A DNA stretch of 64,000 nucleotides from Inquilinus ginsengisoli_B (GTDB lineage Bacteria; Pseudomonadota; Alphaproteobacteria; DSM-16000; Inquilinaceae), in the NCBI RefSeq assembly GCF_050434925.1, contig NZ_JBNDJK010000001.1, positions 2,604,001 to 2,668,000 of the forward strand, in the 5' to 3' direction. Under the pieces are notes generated by a model. It did no database searches, was not told where the DNA came from, and saw only the letters and a list, made by a program, of their open reading frames with translations. Position 1 is the first letter of the stretch; each line of letters begins with the position of its first letter. This document shows, one piece after another, positions 14,675 to 23,651 of the stretch. The position numbers and the translations under genes are program-made.

Positions 14675-16149
14675 TGTCGAAGCCGACCCATCTGACCCTC
14701 GCCGGCGCGCGCGACGCGCTGAAGAGCCGCGAGATCTCCTCGGTCGAGCTGACCACGGCGCATGTCGCCGCGGTCGAGAGCCTGCGCGGGCTCAACGCCT
14801 TCGTCACCGAGACGCCGGACAAGGCGATCGAGATGGCCAAGGCCTCCGACGCCCGGCTCGCCCGCGGCGAGGGCGGCTCGCTGGAAGGCCTGCCGATCGC
14901 GATCAAAGACCTGTTCTGCACCGAGGGCGTGCGCACCACGGCCGGCAGCGCCATCCTCGGCAACTTCGTGCCGCCCTATGAATCGACCGTCACCAGCCAT
15001 CTGTGGCGCGACGGCGCGGTGATGCTGGGCAAGCTGAACATGGACGAGTTCGCCATGGGCTCGGCCAACATCACCTCGGCCTTCGGCAATGTCGAGAACC
15101 CGTGGCGGCGGCAGGACGGCAGCAACGCCAGGCTGGTGCCGGGCGGCTCCTCCGGCGGCTCGGCGGCCTCGGTCGCGGCGCGCATGACGCTGGCGGCGAC
15201 CGGCACCGACACCGGCGGGTCGATCCGCCAGCCGGCCGCCTTCACCGGCATCGTCGGCATCAAGCCGACCTATGGCCGCTGCTCGCGCTGGGGCGTGGTC
15301 GCCTTCGCCTCCTCGCTCGACCAGGCCGGGCCGATGGCGCGGACCGTGCGGGACGCGGCGATCATGCTGCGCTCGATGGCCGGCTTCGACCCGAAGGATT
15401 CGACCAGCGTCGATATGGCGGTGCCCGATTTCGAGGCGGCGCTGACCGGCGACATCCGCGGCCTGAAGGTCGGTATCCCGAAGGAATACCGGGTCGACGG
15501 CATGCCGGCGGAGATCGAGCGCGTCTGGAGCCGAGGCGCCGAGTGGCTGCGCGCGGCGGGGGCGGAGATCGTCGAGGTCTCGCTGCCGCACACCAAATAC
15601 GCGCTGCCGACCTACTACATCGTCGCCCCGGCCGAGGCCTCGTCCAACCTGGCGCGGTATGACGGCGTGCGCTACGGCCTGCGCGAGACCGGCAACAGCC
15701 TGAACGAGCTGTACGAGAACACCCGCGCCGCCGGCTTCGGCCGCGAGGTGAAGCGCCGGGTGATGATCGGCACCTATGTGCTGTCGGCCGGCTATTACGA
15801 CGCCTACTACACCAAGGCGCAGAAGCTGCGGACGCTGATCGCCCGCGACTTCACCGAAGCGTACAAGCGCTGCGACGTGATCCTGACGCCGACGGCGCCA
15901 AGCACCGCCTTCGCCATCGGCGAGAAGCAGGACGACCCGATCGCGATGTACCTCAACGACGTGTTCACCGTGCCGGCATCGCTGGCCGGGCTGCCGGGCC
16001 TGTCGGTACCGGCCGGCCTCGGCGACGACGGGCTGCCGCTCGGGCTGCAACTGCTCGGCCGGCCGTTCGACGAGGAGACGCTGCTGCGCGTCGCCGAGGT
16101 GATGGAGCAGGCGGCCGGCTTCACCGCCCTGCCGCAGACCATCTCTTAG
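14674..16149 (+). CDS. gatA: Asp-tRNA(Asn)/Glu-tRNA(Gln) amidotransferase subunit A
   Basis: 491-aa amidase-signature enzyme that releases ammonia from glutamine for the GatCAB complex. The Ser-cisSer-Lys triad is intact: Lys78 in PIAIKDLFCTEG, Ser159 in PGGSSGGSAAS, Ser183 in GTDTGGSIRQPA. The ATG shares its A with the gatC stop (TGATG), so translation is coupled; a GTG one codon earlier is also possible. gatB does not follow directly but lies 3.8 kb downstream. Confidence 0.97.
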   Translation: MSKPTHLTLAGARDALKSREISSVELTTAHVAAVESLRGLNAFVTETPDKAIEMAKASDARLARGEGGSLEGLPIAIKDLFCTEGVRTTAGSAILGNFVPPYESTVTSHLWRDGAVMLGKLNMDEFAMGSANITSAFGNVENPWRRQDGSNARLVPGGSSGGSAASVAARMTLAATGTDTGGSIRQPAAFTGIVGIKPTYGRCSRWGVVAFASSLDQAGPMARTVRDAAIMLRSMAGFDPKDSTSVDMAVPDFEAALTGDIRGLKVGIPKEYRVDGMPAEIERVWSRGAEWLRAAGAEIVEVSLPHTKYALPTYYIVAPAEASSNLARYDGVRYGLRETGNSLNELYENTRAAGFGREVKRRVMIGTYVLSAGYYDAYYTKAQKLRTLIARDFTEAYKRCDVILTPTAPSTAFAIGEKQDDPIAMYLNDVFTVPASLAGLPGLSVPAGLGDDGLPLGLQLLGRPFDEETLLRVAEVMEQAAGFTALPQTIS

Positions 16150-16151
16150 TT

Positions 16152-16649
16152 GTGACCGGCTTCGTCATCCGCCAGCTCGGCCCCGCGGATGCCGCGGCCT
16201 ATCGCGAGATCCGGCTGGAGGGGCTGGAGCGCCATCCTGAGGCGTTCGGCTCGACCTATGAGGCCGAAGCGGCGCTGTCGCCGGAGGAGTTCGTCCGGCG
16301 CGTGGTCGAGGTGCCGACCTTCGCCGCCGAGCGCGACGGCCGGCTGCTTGGCCTCGTCGGGCTGGCGCGGGAGAGCGGGGTCAAGCGCCGCCACCGCGGC
16401 ACGCTGATCCGGATGTATGTGCGGCCCGAAGCGCGCGGCAGCGGCGCCGCCGACGCGCTGGTCGAGGCGGTGCTGGACCACGCCCGGTCGGAAGGCCTGG
16501 ATGCGGTGCTGCTGGCCGTGATCACCGAAGCCGAGCCGGCCCGCCGCCTCTATGAACGGCACGGCTTCAAGGTCTATGGCGTCGAGCCCGGCGCGCTGCG
16601 GATCGGCGACCGCGCTTATGACGACGAGCTGCGCATCCGGTTCCTGTAA
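16152..16649 (+). CDS. GNAT-family N-acetyltransferase
   Basis: 165 aa. Acetyl-CoA binding motif A is MYVRPEARGSGAADALVEAV (about residues 90-109), and the C-terminal AERRLYERHGF-type strand appears as EPARRLYERHGFKVYG. GTG start two bases after the gatA stop implies translational coupling in the gatCA transcript. Acceptor unknown. Confidence 0.88.
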   Translation: MTGFVIRQLGPADAAAYREIRLEGLERHPEAFGSTYEAEAALSPEEFVRRVVEVPTFAAERDGRLLGLVGLARESGVKRRHRGTLIRMYVRPEARGSGAADALVEAVLDHARSEGLDAVLLAVITEAEPARRLYERHGFKVYGVEPGALRIGDRAYDDELRIRFL

Positions 16650-16674
16650 GTCTCGGCTGCAATTGCCACACACC

Positions 16675-16769
16675 GTCATGGCGAGCCCGGCAGGGACGTG
16701 GCCATCCAGACTGTCGCCAATACGTGCCGCGGCTGAAGGACTGGATGGCCACGCTTCGCTCGCCATGAC
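16675..16769. repeat. Intergenic palindromic element (REP/BIME-like)
   Basis: Two nested inverted repeats: GTCATGGCGAGC (16675-16686) with GCTCGCCATGAC (16758-16769), and GTGGCCATCCAG (16698-16709) with CTGGATGGCCAC (16741-16752). The whole 95 bases can fold into one long arm. Similar 'GTCATGGCGAGC...ATCCAG' elements are scattered in Rhizobiales and Rhodospirillales genomes (from memory). Only one copy is present here. Confidence 0.75.
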
Positions 16770-16936
16770 ATGTTGGGTCATGTGCCTGCTCTCTGAAGCA
16801 AGCGGCATGATCACCGGGTCCTGATCGCCCGCCGGCCGCAGGACATTTGACGCAGGCCTGCGCGCTTGCGCCGACGCCTTGGCCGCCGCAAAGATCGCAG
16901 CTCATCGTCCAAACCGCTCCGCAACGGGAGAGTGCC

Positions 16937-17503
16937 GTGCCCTTGAAGCTCCACACCGTGATCTGCAGCACCCGGCCGGCCCGGATCGGGCCGGTGGTCG
17001 CCTCCTGGTTCCAGGAGATCGCCGCCGCCCACGGCAAGTTCGACGCGTCGCTGGTCGACCTCAAGGATTTCGACCTGCCGGTGTTCGACGAGCCGGAGCA
17101 TCCGCGGATGCAGCGCTATGTGCATGAGCACACCAAGCGCTGGGCCGCCAGCGTCAGCGCCGCCGACGCCTTCGTCTTCGTCACGCCGGAATACAATTTC
17201 GGCCCGCCGCCGGCGCTGTTGAACGCGCTGAACTACCTGTACCTGGAGTGGAACTACAAGCCGGCCGGTTTCGTCAGCTATGGCGGCGCGTCGGGCGGCA
17301 TGCGCGCGGTCCAGGCCGAGAAGCTGACTCTGACCACGCTGAAGGTGGTGCCGCTGACCGAGGCGGTGGCGATCCCGATGGCCTGGAATTCGGTGGCCGA
17401 TGGCAAGCTGAACCTCCCCGAGGGCCAGGCCAAGGCCGCGACCGCGATGCTGGACGAGCTGGCCCGCTGGGCCGAGGCGCTGAAGCCGCTGCGGGCGAAG
17501 TAA
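16937..17503 (+). CDS. NADPH-dependent FMN reductase family protein
   Basis: 188-aa flavodoxin-fold protein. FMN phosphate loop CSTRPARIGPVVASW near the N-terminus, and the VTPEYNFGPPPALLNALNYL motif that contacts the isoalloxazine ring, as in ChrR/azoreductase-type quinone reductases. GTG at 16937 has GGGAGA upstream; the frame opens 30 codons earlier without any family similarity. Cytoplasmic NAD(P)H-dependent reduction of quinones, azo dyes or FMN is expected. Confidence 0.9.
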   Translation: MPLKLHTVICSTRPARIGPVVASWFQEIAAAHGKFDASLVDLKDFDLPVFDEPEHPRMQRYVHEHTKRWAASVSAADAFVFVTPEYNFGPPPALLNALNYLYLEWNYKPAGFVSYGGASGGMRAVQAEKLTLTTLKVVPLTEAVAIPMAWNSVADGKLNLPEGQAKAATAMLDELARWAEALKPLRAK

Positions 17504-17521
17504 GGGGCCGCGGCTCGACCC

Positions 17522-18082
17522 TCACCCCGCATGGATCCATAGGATCTCCGCCTCGAACGGCCCATCCGAGAGGACGGCATGCGGGGTGCGGGCATCGAAA
17601 TAGAGGCTGTCGCCGGCGGCCAGGCGGAACGGCGCCTCGCCGGCGAAATGCATCGTCACCGCGCCGAACAGGACGAAGAGGAACTGCTGGCCCTCATGCT
17701 GGTCCAGCGGGCCGTAGTCGAGCAGCGTGCGGGCCTTGACCCGGGCGCGCACCGGGGTGATGCGCTTCTCCGCCAGATCGGCGGCCAGCAGCTCGTGGCT
17801 GTAGCTGCGGGTCTCGTGCCGCGGCCCGGTGCCGGCCTTGGTCAGGCTGCGGGCCGCCGCGGCCGGCCGGGCGTCGCCGAACAGCCCGGCCAGGTCGACG
17901 CCGAAGCCTTGCGACAGCTTCAGCAGCACCTCGACCGTCGGCGACATCCGGCCGTTCTCGATCTTCGACAGGGTCGACTTGGCCAGGCCGGTCTGCTCGG
18001 ATGCCGCCTCCAGCGTCCAGCCGCGGGTCCGGCGCAGCGCCTTCAGCCGCGGGCCGAGGCTCTGGGGCGCGTCATTGTCCAT
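17522..18082 (-). CDS. XRE-cupin transcriptional regulator
   Basis: 186 aa. The N-terminal HTH_3 domain (RLKALRRTRGWTLEAASEQ, then GLAKSTLSKIENGRMSPTVE) is followed by a cupin_2 sensor domain (QFLFVLFGAVTMHF, AGDSLYFDARTPHAV). This is the PuuR/SutR-like architecture that usually controls amine or amino-acid catabolism. It diverges from the FAD oxidoreductase gene 116 bases away, the probable target. Confidence 0.92.
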   Translation of the reverse strand: MDNDAPQSLGPRLKALRRTRGWTLEAASEQTGLAKSTLSKIENGRMSPTVEVLLKLSQGFGVDLAGLFGDARPAAAARSLTKAGTGPRHETRSYSHELLAADLAEKRITPVRARVKARTLLDYGPLDQHEGQQFLFVLFGAVTMHFAGEAPFRLAAGDSLYFDARTPHAVLSDGPFEAEILWIHAG

Positions 18083-18198
18083 GCGCGGCAGCTAAGCATG
18101 CGCCGCCGCGTCCCGCATCTGTTTCCGATCGGAAAATCCTGATTGCGAAGCCACGGGCGGCGGCGTAGGAGTCGGGAAACTCCGGGCAGGGTGCGGTC

Positions 18199-19374
18199 AT
18201 GGCGGACAGCTTCGACGTGGTCATCATCGGCGGCGGCGCCATCGGCAGCGCCATCGCCTGCTTCCTGATGCTGGAGCCGGGCTTCGACGGCACGGTCGCG
18301 GTGGTCGAGCGCGACCCGACCTACCGCACCGCCTCCTCCGCGCTTTCCGCCTCCTCGATCCGGCAGCAATTCTCCACCCCCTTCAACGTCGCGGTCTCGC
18401 GCTTCGGACTGGAGGTGCTGAAGCACCCCGAGCGCTGGCTCGAAGTCGAGGGCGAGGTGCCGGATTTCGGCTTCCACGAAAAGGGCTACCTGTTCCTCGC
18501 CACCCCGGCCGGGCTGCCGGTGCTGCAGGCCAACCACGACATGCAGGTGGGCGAGGGCGTCGCCGTCGACCTGATGGCGCCGGACCGGCTGGCCGAGCGC
18601 TTCCCCTGGCTGAATGTCGACGGGCTGTCGGCCGGGTCGCTCGGCCTTGCCGGCGAAGGCTGGTTCGACGGCTACAGCCTGCTGCAGGCGTTCAAGCGCA
18701 AGGCCCGGTCGCTCGGCGCCACCTATGTCACCGACACCGTCATCGGCATCGACCGGGCCGGCGGCCGGGTCACGGGGGTGACTCTGTCGGACGGCCGCCG
18801 CATCGGCTGCGGCACGCTGGTCAACGCCGCCGGGCCGCAGGCCGGCAAGGTCGCGGCGCTGGCCGGCATCGAGCTGCCGGTCGAGGGCCGCAAGCGCTGC
18901 GTCTTCGTGTTCGACTGCCGGCAGACGCTCGATGGCTGCCCTTTGGTGATCGACCCCAGCGGCGTCTGGTTCCGGCCCGAGGGCAACCTGTTCATCTGCG
19001 GCGCCCCGCCGACGGGCGAGGACCCGGACACCGAGGACCTGACGGTCGACCATGGCCTGTTCGACGAGATGATGTGGCCGGCTTTGGCCGAGCGGGTGCC
19101 GGCCTTCGAGAGCCTGAAGGTGGTCAATGCCTGGGCCGGCCATTACGAGATGAACACGGTCGACCACAACGCCATCATCGGGCCGCATCCCGAGCTGCCG
19201 AACCTGATCTTCGCCAACGGCTTCTCCGGCCACGGGCTGCAGCAGTCGCCGGCGGCCGGCCGCGGCGTGGCCGAGCTGATCGCCCATGGCGGCTTCCGCA
19301 GCCTCGACCTGTCGCCCTTCGCCTTCACCCGGATCCTCGAGAACCGGCCGATCGTCGAGCTGAACGTGGTCTGA
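18199..19374 (+). CDS. FAD-dependent amino-acid/amine oxidoreductase (DAO family)
   Basis: 391 aa. The Rossmann motif VVIIGGGAIGSAIACFL lies at residues 8-24, VVERD follows, and the C-terminal FAD motif is ANGFSGHGLQQSPAAGRGVAEL. Substrate-domain features (ASSALSASSIRQQFSTPFN) resemble FOXRED1/glycine-oxidase-like proteins. It probably oxidises an amino acid or amine to an imine. A RidA-family gene, whose products hydrolyse imines, follows 51 bases later in the same direction, and the XRE-cupin regulator diverges upstream. Confidence 0.92.
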   Translation: MADSFDVVIIGGGAIGSAIACFLMLEPGFDGTVAVVERDPTYRTASSALSASSIRQQFSTPFNVAVSRFGLEVLKHPERWLEVEGEVPDFGFHEKGYLFLATPAGLPVLQANHDMQVGEGVAVDLMAPDRLAERFPWLNVDGLSAGSLGLAGEGWFDGYSLLQAFKRKARSLGATYVTDTVIGIDRAGGRVTGVTLSDGRRIGCGTLVNAAGPQAGKVAALAGIELPVEGRKRCVFVFDCRQTLDGCPLVIDPSGVWFRPEGNLFICGAPPTGEDPDTEDLTVDHGLFDEMMWPALAERVPAFESLKVVNAWAGHYEMNTVDHNAIIGPHPELPNLIFANGFSGHGLQQSPAAGRGVAELIAHGGFRSLDLSPFAFTRILENRPIVELNVV

Positions 19375-19425
19375 CGCGCGACCGGCCTGTAGCATCGGGC
19401 CGGCAAGCATACGGAGGACGCACCG

Positions 19426-19911
19426 ATGGCCGAGATCGAAGCGAGGCTCACGGCGCTGGGGCTGCAGCTGCCGGCCCCGATCCAGCTGCCGCCGGGCGTG
19501 ACGCTGAGCTTCCCCTGGGTGCGGGTGCATGGCGACCGGGCTTATGTCTCGGGCCATGGTGCCCTGGCGCCGGACGGGTCGCTGGCGCCGCTGCTCGGTA
19601 AGGTCGGGCAGGAGCTGACCGAGGAGCAGGGGTATCAGGCCGCGCGGCTGACCGGCCTCGCCATCCTGGCCAGCCTGAAGACGGCGCTCGGCGATCTCGA
19701 CCGCATCAACGCCTGGCTGCGCGCCTTCGGCATGGTCAACGCGGCGCCCGGCTTCAACCGCTACCCCCTCGTGATCAACGGCTTCACCGACCTGATCGTC
19801 GAGGTGTTCGGGCCGGAGCGCGGGGCGCATTCCCGCTCCGCCGTCGGCATGGCCGGGCTGCCCTTCGGCCTGGCGGTGGAGATCGAGGCGGAGGTCGCGA
19901 TCCGGCCGTAG
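19426..19911 (+). CDS. RidA-family (YjgF) enamine/imine deaminase
   Basis: 161 aa, belonging to the longer RidA subgroup. Marks: PPGVTLSFPWVRVHGDRAYVSGHGAL, TGLAILASLKTALGDLDRI, GAHSRSAVGMAGLPFGLAVEIEA. The catalytic Arg of archetypal RidA corresponds to RSAVGMAGLP. RidA proteins hydrolyse reactive imines released by PLP enzymes or amine oxidases. GGAGG precedes ATG. Likely co-transcribed with the preceding DAO-family oxidase. Confidence 0.92.
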   Translation: MAEIEARLTALGLQLPAPIQLPPGVTLSFPWVRVHGDRAYVSGHGALAPDGSLAPLLGKVGQELTEEQGYQAARLTGLAILASLKTALGDLDRINAWLRAFGMVNAAPGFNRYPLVINGFTDLIVEVFGPERGAHSRSAVGMAGLPFGLAVEIEAEVAIRP

Positions 19912-19930
19912 CGCGGCGGCCGCGAAATCC

Positions 19931-19936
19931 TTGACA
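19931..19936 (+). promoter_or_regulatory. Consensus -35 upstream of gatB
   Basis: TTGACA 42 bases before the gatB start. No good -10 is visible at the usual spacing, so this is weak evidence for an independent gatB promoter. Confidence 0.35.
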
Positions 19937-19977
19937 CGAACCCCCCATCCGCGCTCCCTGTCTCGCTTCCGGACGGT

Positions 19978-21450
19978 ATGAGTGCGAGCGGTTCCATGTA
20001 CACGATCGAGGGCGAGACGGGCACCTGGGAGACGGTGATCGGGCTTGAGGTCCATGCCCAGGTCATCTCCAAGGCCAAGCTGTTCTCCGGCGCAGCCGCC
20101 GATTTCGGCGCCGCCCCGAACAGCCAGGTCAGCCTGGTCGACGCCGCCATGCCCGGCATGCTGCCGGTGATCAACGATTACTGCGTCGAGCAGGCGGTGA
20201 AGACCGGCCTGGGCCTGAAGGCGCAGATCAACCGCCGCTCGGTGTTCGACCGCAAGAACTACTTCTACGCGGACCTGCCGCAGGGCTACCAGATCAGCCA
20301 GTACAAGGACCCGATCGTCGGCACCGGCGAGATCGTGCTCGACCTGCCGGACGGGTCGGCCCGCACCGTCGGCATCACCCGGCTGCATCTGGAGCAGGAT
20401 GCGGGCAAGAGCCTGCACGACCAGTCGCCGCGCGAGACCTTCGTCGACCTGAACCGGTCCGGCGTGGCGCTGATGGAGATCGTGTCCGAGCCCGACCTGC
20501 GCAGCCCGGACGACGCCTCGGCCTATCTGCGCAAGCTGCGCTCGATCCTGCGCTATCTCGGCACCTGCGACGGCAACATGGAGGAAGGCTCCATGCGCTG
20601 CGACGTCAACGTGTCGGTCCGCCGCGTCGGCGACACCGAATTCGGCACGCGCTGCGAGGTCAAGAACGTCAACTCGATCCGCCACGTCATGTCGGCCATC
20701 GAGTTCGAGGCCCGGCGCCAGGTCGAGATCATCGAGGGCGGCGGGTCGATCAACCAGGAAACCCGGCTGTGGGACCCGAACAAGGGCGAGACGCGGTCGC
20801 TGCGCACCAAGGAAGATGCGCATGACTACCGCTACTTCCCCGACCCGGACCTGCTGCCGCTGGTGCTGGAAGACGGCTATGTCGAGCGCATCGCCCTGAC
20901 CCTGCCGGAGCTGCCGGACGAGAAGAAGGCGCGCTTCATCAGCGAATACGGGCTGTCGGCCTATGATGCCGGGGTGCTGGTGGCCGAGCAGGCCAAGGCG
21001 TTCTTCTACGAGCGCGCGGCCAAGGGGCGCGACCCGAAGCTGGCCGCCAACTGGGTGATCAACGAGCTGTTCGGCGGCCTGGCCAAGGCCGGCCGCGAGA
21101 TCGAAGACAGTCCGGTCTCGGCCGAGCAGCTGGGCGGCCTGGTCGACCTGATCGCCGACAACACAATCTCCGGCCGCATTGCCAAGGACGTGTTCGCCGA
21201 GATGATGGAGACCGGGCAGGATGCCGGCGCCATCGTCGAGGCCAAGGGGCTGAAGCAGGTCACCGACACCGGCGCGATCGAGGCGGTGATCGACCAGGTG
21301 ATGGCGGCGCAGGCCGACAAGGTGGCCGAGTACCGCTCGGGCAAGGACAAGCTGTTCGGCTTCTTCGTCGGCCAGGTGATGAAGGCCTCGGCCGGCAAGG
21401 CCAACCCGGCGATGCTGAACGAGTTGCTGAAGACCAAGCTGAACGGTTGA
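19978..21450 (+). CDS. gatB: Asp-tRNA(Asn)/Glu-tRNA(Gln) amidotransferase subunit B
   Basis: 490 aa, normal length. GatB kinase domain: WETVIGLEVHAQVISKAKLFSG, NYFYADLPQGYQISQYKDP, LMEIVSEPDLRSPDDASAY. The C-terminal YqeY-like tRNA-binding domain includes YRSGKDKLFGFFVGQVMK. GatB activates mischarged Glu/Asp-tRNA with ATP and receives ammonia from GatA. ATG 19978 or 19996 are both possible. It is separated from gatCA by five genes. Confidence 0.97.
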   Translation: MSASGSMYTIEGETGTWETVIGLEVHAQVISKAKLFSGAAADFGAAPNSQVSLVDAAMPGMLPVINDYCVEQAVKTGLGLKAQINRRSVFDRKNYFYADLPQGYQISQYKDPIVGTGEIVLDLPDGSARTVGITRLHLEQDAGKSLHDQSPRETFVDLNRSGVALMEIVSEPDLRSPDDASAYLRKLRSILRYLGTCDGNMEEGSMRCDVNVSVRRVGDTEFGTRCEVKNVNSIRHVMSAIEFEARRQVEIIEGGGSINQETRLWDPNKGETRSLRTKEDAHDYRYFPDPDLLPLVLEDGYVERIALTLPELPDEKKARFISEYGLSAYDAGVLVAEQAKAFFYERAAKGRDPKLAANWVINELFGGLAKAGREIEDSPVSAEQLGGLVDLIADNTISGRIAKDVFAEMMETGQDAGAIVEAKGLKQVTDTGAIEAVIDQVMAAQADKVAEYRSGKDKLFGFFVGQVMKASAGKANPAMLNELLKTKLNG

Positions 21451-21460
21451 TCCGCTCCCC

Positions 21461-21485
21461 GCCGGCATCGCCGTGCGATGCCGGC
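21461..21485. terminator. Hairpin between convergent genes
   Basis: Ten-bp stem GCCGGCATCG / CGATGCCGGC, loop CCGTG, between the converging gatB and DUF1097 genes. No T run, so termination is inferred from position. Confidence 0.6.
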
Positions 21486-21496
21486 GAACCGAGCGG

Positions 21497-22036
21497 CTAG
21501 GCGGGAGCGGCTGACTTGGCCAGTGCCCCCGCGAGCTTGGCCGAGGCGTAGCCGAACAGCGCCCCGATCACCATCGAGACGATCAGCAGGATCAGCGGGT
21601 TGCCGGCGCTGACCGTGGTCAGGCGCTGCAGCGGCCCGACACCGGCCGCGTCCGCGCCCTGGTGCAGCGAATAGGCCACGGTCGCGGCATAGCCGTAGAC
21701 ATTGGCCGGGACCACCGACAGCAGGTCGACCGAGGCGACGATCACCAGGAAGAAGACGGTGGCGCCGACGACGATGGCCGGCCACACCGTGCCGAGCGCC
21801 GCCATCGGAACATTGACGATAATCAGAAGCGCGATCCAGGCGACGACGGCGCCATAGACGTTGCCAGCGATCGTCCGGGTCAGGGCCTTGTCGTCGGCAC
21901 CGGAGTGGAAGAAGCATCCCCAGGCGATGAATCCGGCCCAGACCAGGACAAAGCCGCTGAGCGGCCCCAAGGCCAGGAAGGCCCATACCGCCCCGAGCAC
22001 CGCTATGCTCAAGGACAGAGCAAACAGTTTGGACAT
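21497..22036 (-). CDS. DUF1097 family membrane protein
   Basis: 179 aa with about six hydrophobic segments: LFALSLSIAVLGAVWAFLAL, FVLVWAGFIAWGCFF, AWIALLIIVNVPMAALG and others. The small-residue pattern (GNVYGAVVAW, PANVYGYAATVAY) fits DUF1097, which resembles YahC-type inner-membrane proteins. No function is assigned. ATG 22036 begins the first helix; upstream DNA is AT-rich (22040-22120), probably the promoter. Confidence 0.8.
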   Translation of the reverse strand: MSKLFALSLSIAVLGAVWAFLALGPLSGFVLVWAGFIAWGCFFHSGADDKALTRTIAGNVYGAVVAWIALLIIVNVPMAALGTVWPAIVVGATVFFLVIVASVDLLSVVPANVYGYAATVAYSLHQGADAAGVGPLQRLTTVSAGNPLILLIVSMVIGALFGYASAKLAGALAKSAAPA

Positions 22037-22276
22037 GGCGATTTTCCCCCAAACCAATATTATTGTTTTCAGGCGGAGGCATATTATTGGATGCAAATCA
22101 TCCGGATTCCTACTGTAACAAAGTATGAGTTCTTCGACCGATCGAGGGCTGAGTTCCTAGGTCGAGGCGGCCCGTCCGTCCGAATTCTTCCGGCGGTGCC
22201 GGCACGCATCCCTCGGTTCGGGTTTTCCGGCCTTTCGGCTATCGTCGCCGGATCGGCGGCGCAAGGGAGAGTGCGG

Positions 22277-23524
22277 ATGGATGAGACATCTACGGCCCTC
22301 CGCCTCGGCGCCGCGCTCGCCGTCGGCCTGATCATCGGGCTGGAACGCGGCTGGACCGACCGGGACCGGCCGGAAGGCCGCCGCGCCGCGGGCCTGCGCA
22401 CCTTCGCCATCACCGGTTTCGGCGCCGGCATCGCCGCGTTCCTGGCCTCCGATCTCGGGCCCGGCCCGCTGCTGCTGTTCCTGGCGGGGATCGGGGCCTA
22501 CATGCTGGCGGCCTATTGGCGCGAGGACGGCAGCCTCGGCGTGACCACCGAGATCGCGCTGCTGGTCACGGCGCTGCTCGGCGCCGCTGCCGGGGTGGGG
22601 CGCGACCTGGAAGGCATGGGCGGCGCCGTGATCGTGGCCCTGCTGCTGCGCGAGAAGGATCGGCTGCATGGCTGGCTGGAACGCTTCACCCCGGCCGAGA
22701 CCGCGGCGGCGCTGCAGTTCCTGCTGATCGCGGTGGTGGTGCCGCCGTTCCTGCCGGACCGGACGCTCGACCCGTGGGAGGCGATCAACCCGGCCAGGAT
22801 CTGGTGGCTGGTGGTGCTGGTCGCCGGCCTGTCCTTCGCCGGCTACGCGGCGGTGCGCATCGCCGGCCCCCGGGTCGGGACGCTGCTGACCGGGCTGCTC
22901 GGCGGGCTGGTGTCCTCCACCGCGTTGACCCTGGTCTTCGCCCGCCAGGCGCAGGCCGCGCCGCCGGCGGCGCCGGCGCTGGCCGCCGGCATCGTCGCCG
23001 CCTGGGCGGTGATGGTGGTCCGCGTCGGCGTGCTGGTCCTGGTGCTGCACCCGCCGCTGGCCCTGGCCCTGGCGGCGCCCCTGGCCGGCGCCGCGGCCGT
23101 GGCGATCGGAAGCGGCCTGTGGCTGTGGCGGGCCGCCGCCGACAAGACCGGCGAGGCGCCGCCGATCGGCAATCCGCTGGACCTGTGGTCGGCGCTGAAG
23201 ATCGTGGCGCTGATCACGGCGGTGCTGCTGCTGTCGAAGGTCCTGGACGACACTCTCGGCGTCGCCGGCCTCTATCTGCTCGCCGCCGTGTCCGGCTTGG
23301 CCGATGTCGACGCCATCACCCTGTCGGCAGCGCGGCTGACCCAGGGCGGGCTCGATGTCACGGCCGGCGCCACGGTGGTGCTGATCGCGGCCGGGGTGAA
23401 CACCCTGGTCAAGGCCGGGCTCGCCGTCGTCCTCGGCGGCCGGGCGATGGCGCTGCGCATCCTGCCGGCGACCGTCGCGATGCTGGCCGCCGGCGCGGCC
23501 GGCTTCGCCTTCTTCGCTATCTGA
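22277..23524 (+). CDS. MgtC/SapB-type DUF4010 membrane protein
   Basis: 415 aa with 11-12 hydrophobic helices. The N-terminal MgtC/SapB unit reads LRLGAALAVGLIIGLERGW and GLRTFAITGFGAG; the C-terminal DUF4010 part contains GLLGGLVSSTALTLVFARQA and GLADVDAITLSAARL, the conserved SS and D-x-D pattern. Role is unclear; MgtC relatives affect Mg2+ homeostasis and ATP synthase. GGGAG lies eight bases before ATG 22277. The frame is open far upstream without similarity. Confidence 0.88.
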   Translation: MDETSTALRLGAALAVGLIIGLERGWTDRDRPEGRRAAGLRTFAITGFGAGIAAFLASDLGPGPLLLFLAGIGAYMLAAYWREDGSLGVTTEIALLVTALLGAAAGVGRDLEGMGGAVIVALLLREKDRLHGWLERFTPAETAAALQFLLIAVVVPPFLPDRTLDPWEAINPARIWWLVVLVAGLSFAGYAAVRIAGPRVGTLLTGLLGGLVSSTALTLVFARQAQAAPPAAPALAAGIVAAWAVMVVRVGVLVLVLHPPLALALAAPLAGAAAVAIGSGLWLWRAAADKTGEAPPIGNPLDLWSALKIVALITAVLLLSKVLDDTLGVAGLYLLAAVSGLADVDAITLSAARLTQGGLDVTAGATVVLIAAGVNTLVKAGLAVVLGGRAMALRILPATVAMLAAGAAGFAFFAI

Positions 23525-23651
23525 CGTGTCAGGCCTTCTCGGAAACGGAAAGCCGATCTACCCTGACGCTGCGCAATCGTCGGGCGAATCTTCGGCATAA
23601 ACAGAAATTCCATTTCGGCAGCATCGCCCGGCACATGAAGGGGGAGACGCC

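Noticed and set aside
18043..21468. 1141-codon open frame on the minus strand
   Set aside because: Antisense to DAO, RidA and gatB, no domain, skewed Gln/Asp/His composition typical of shadow frames.
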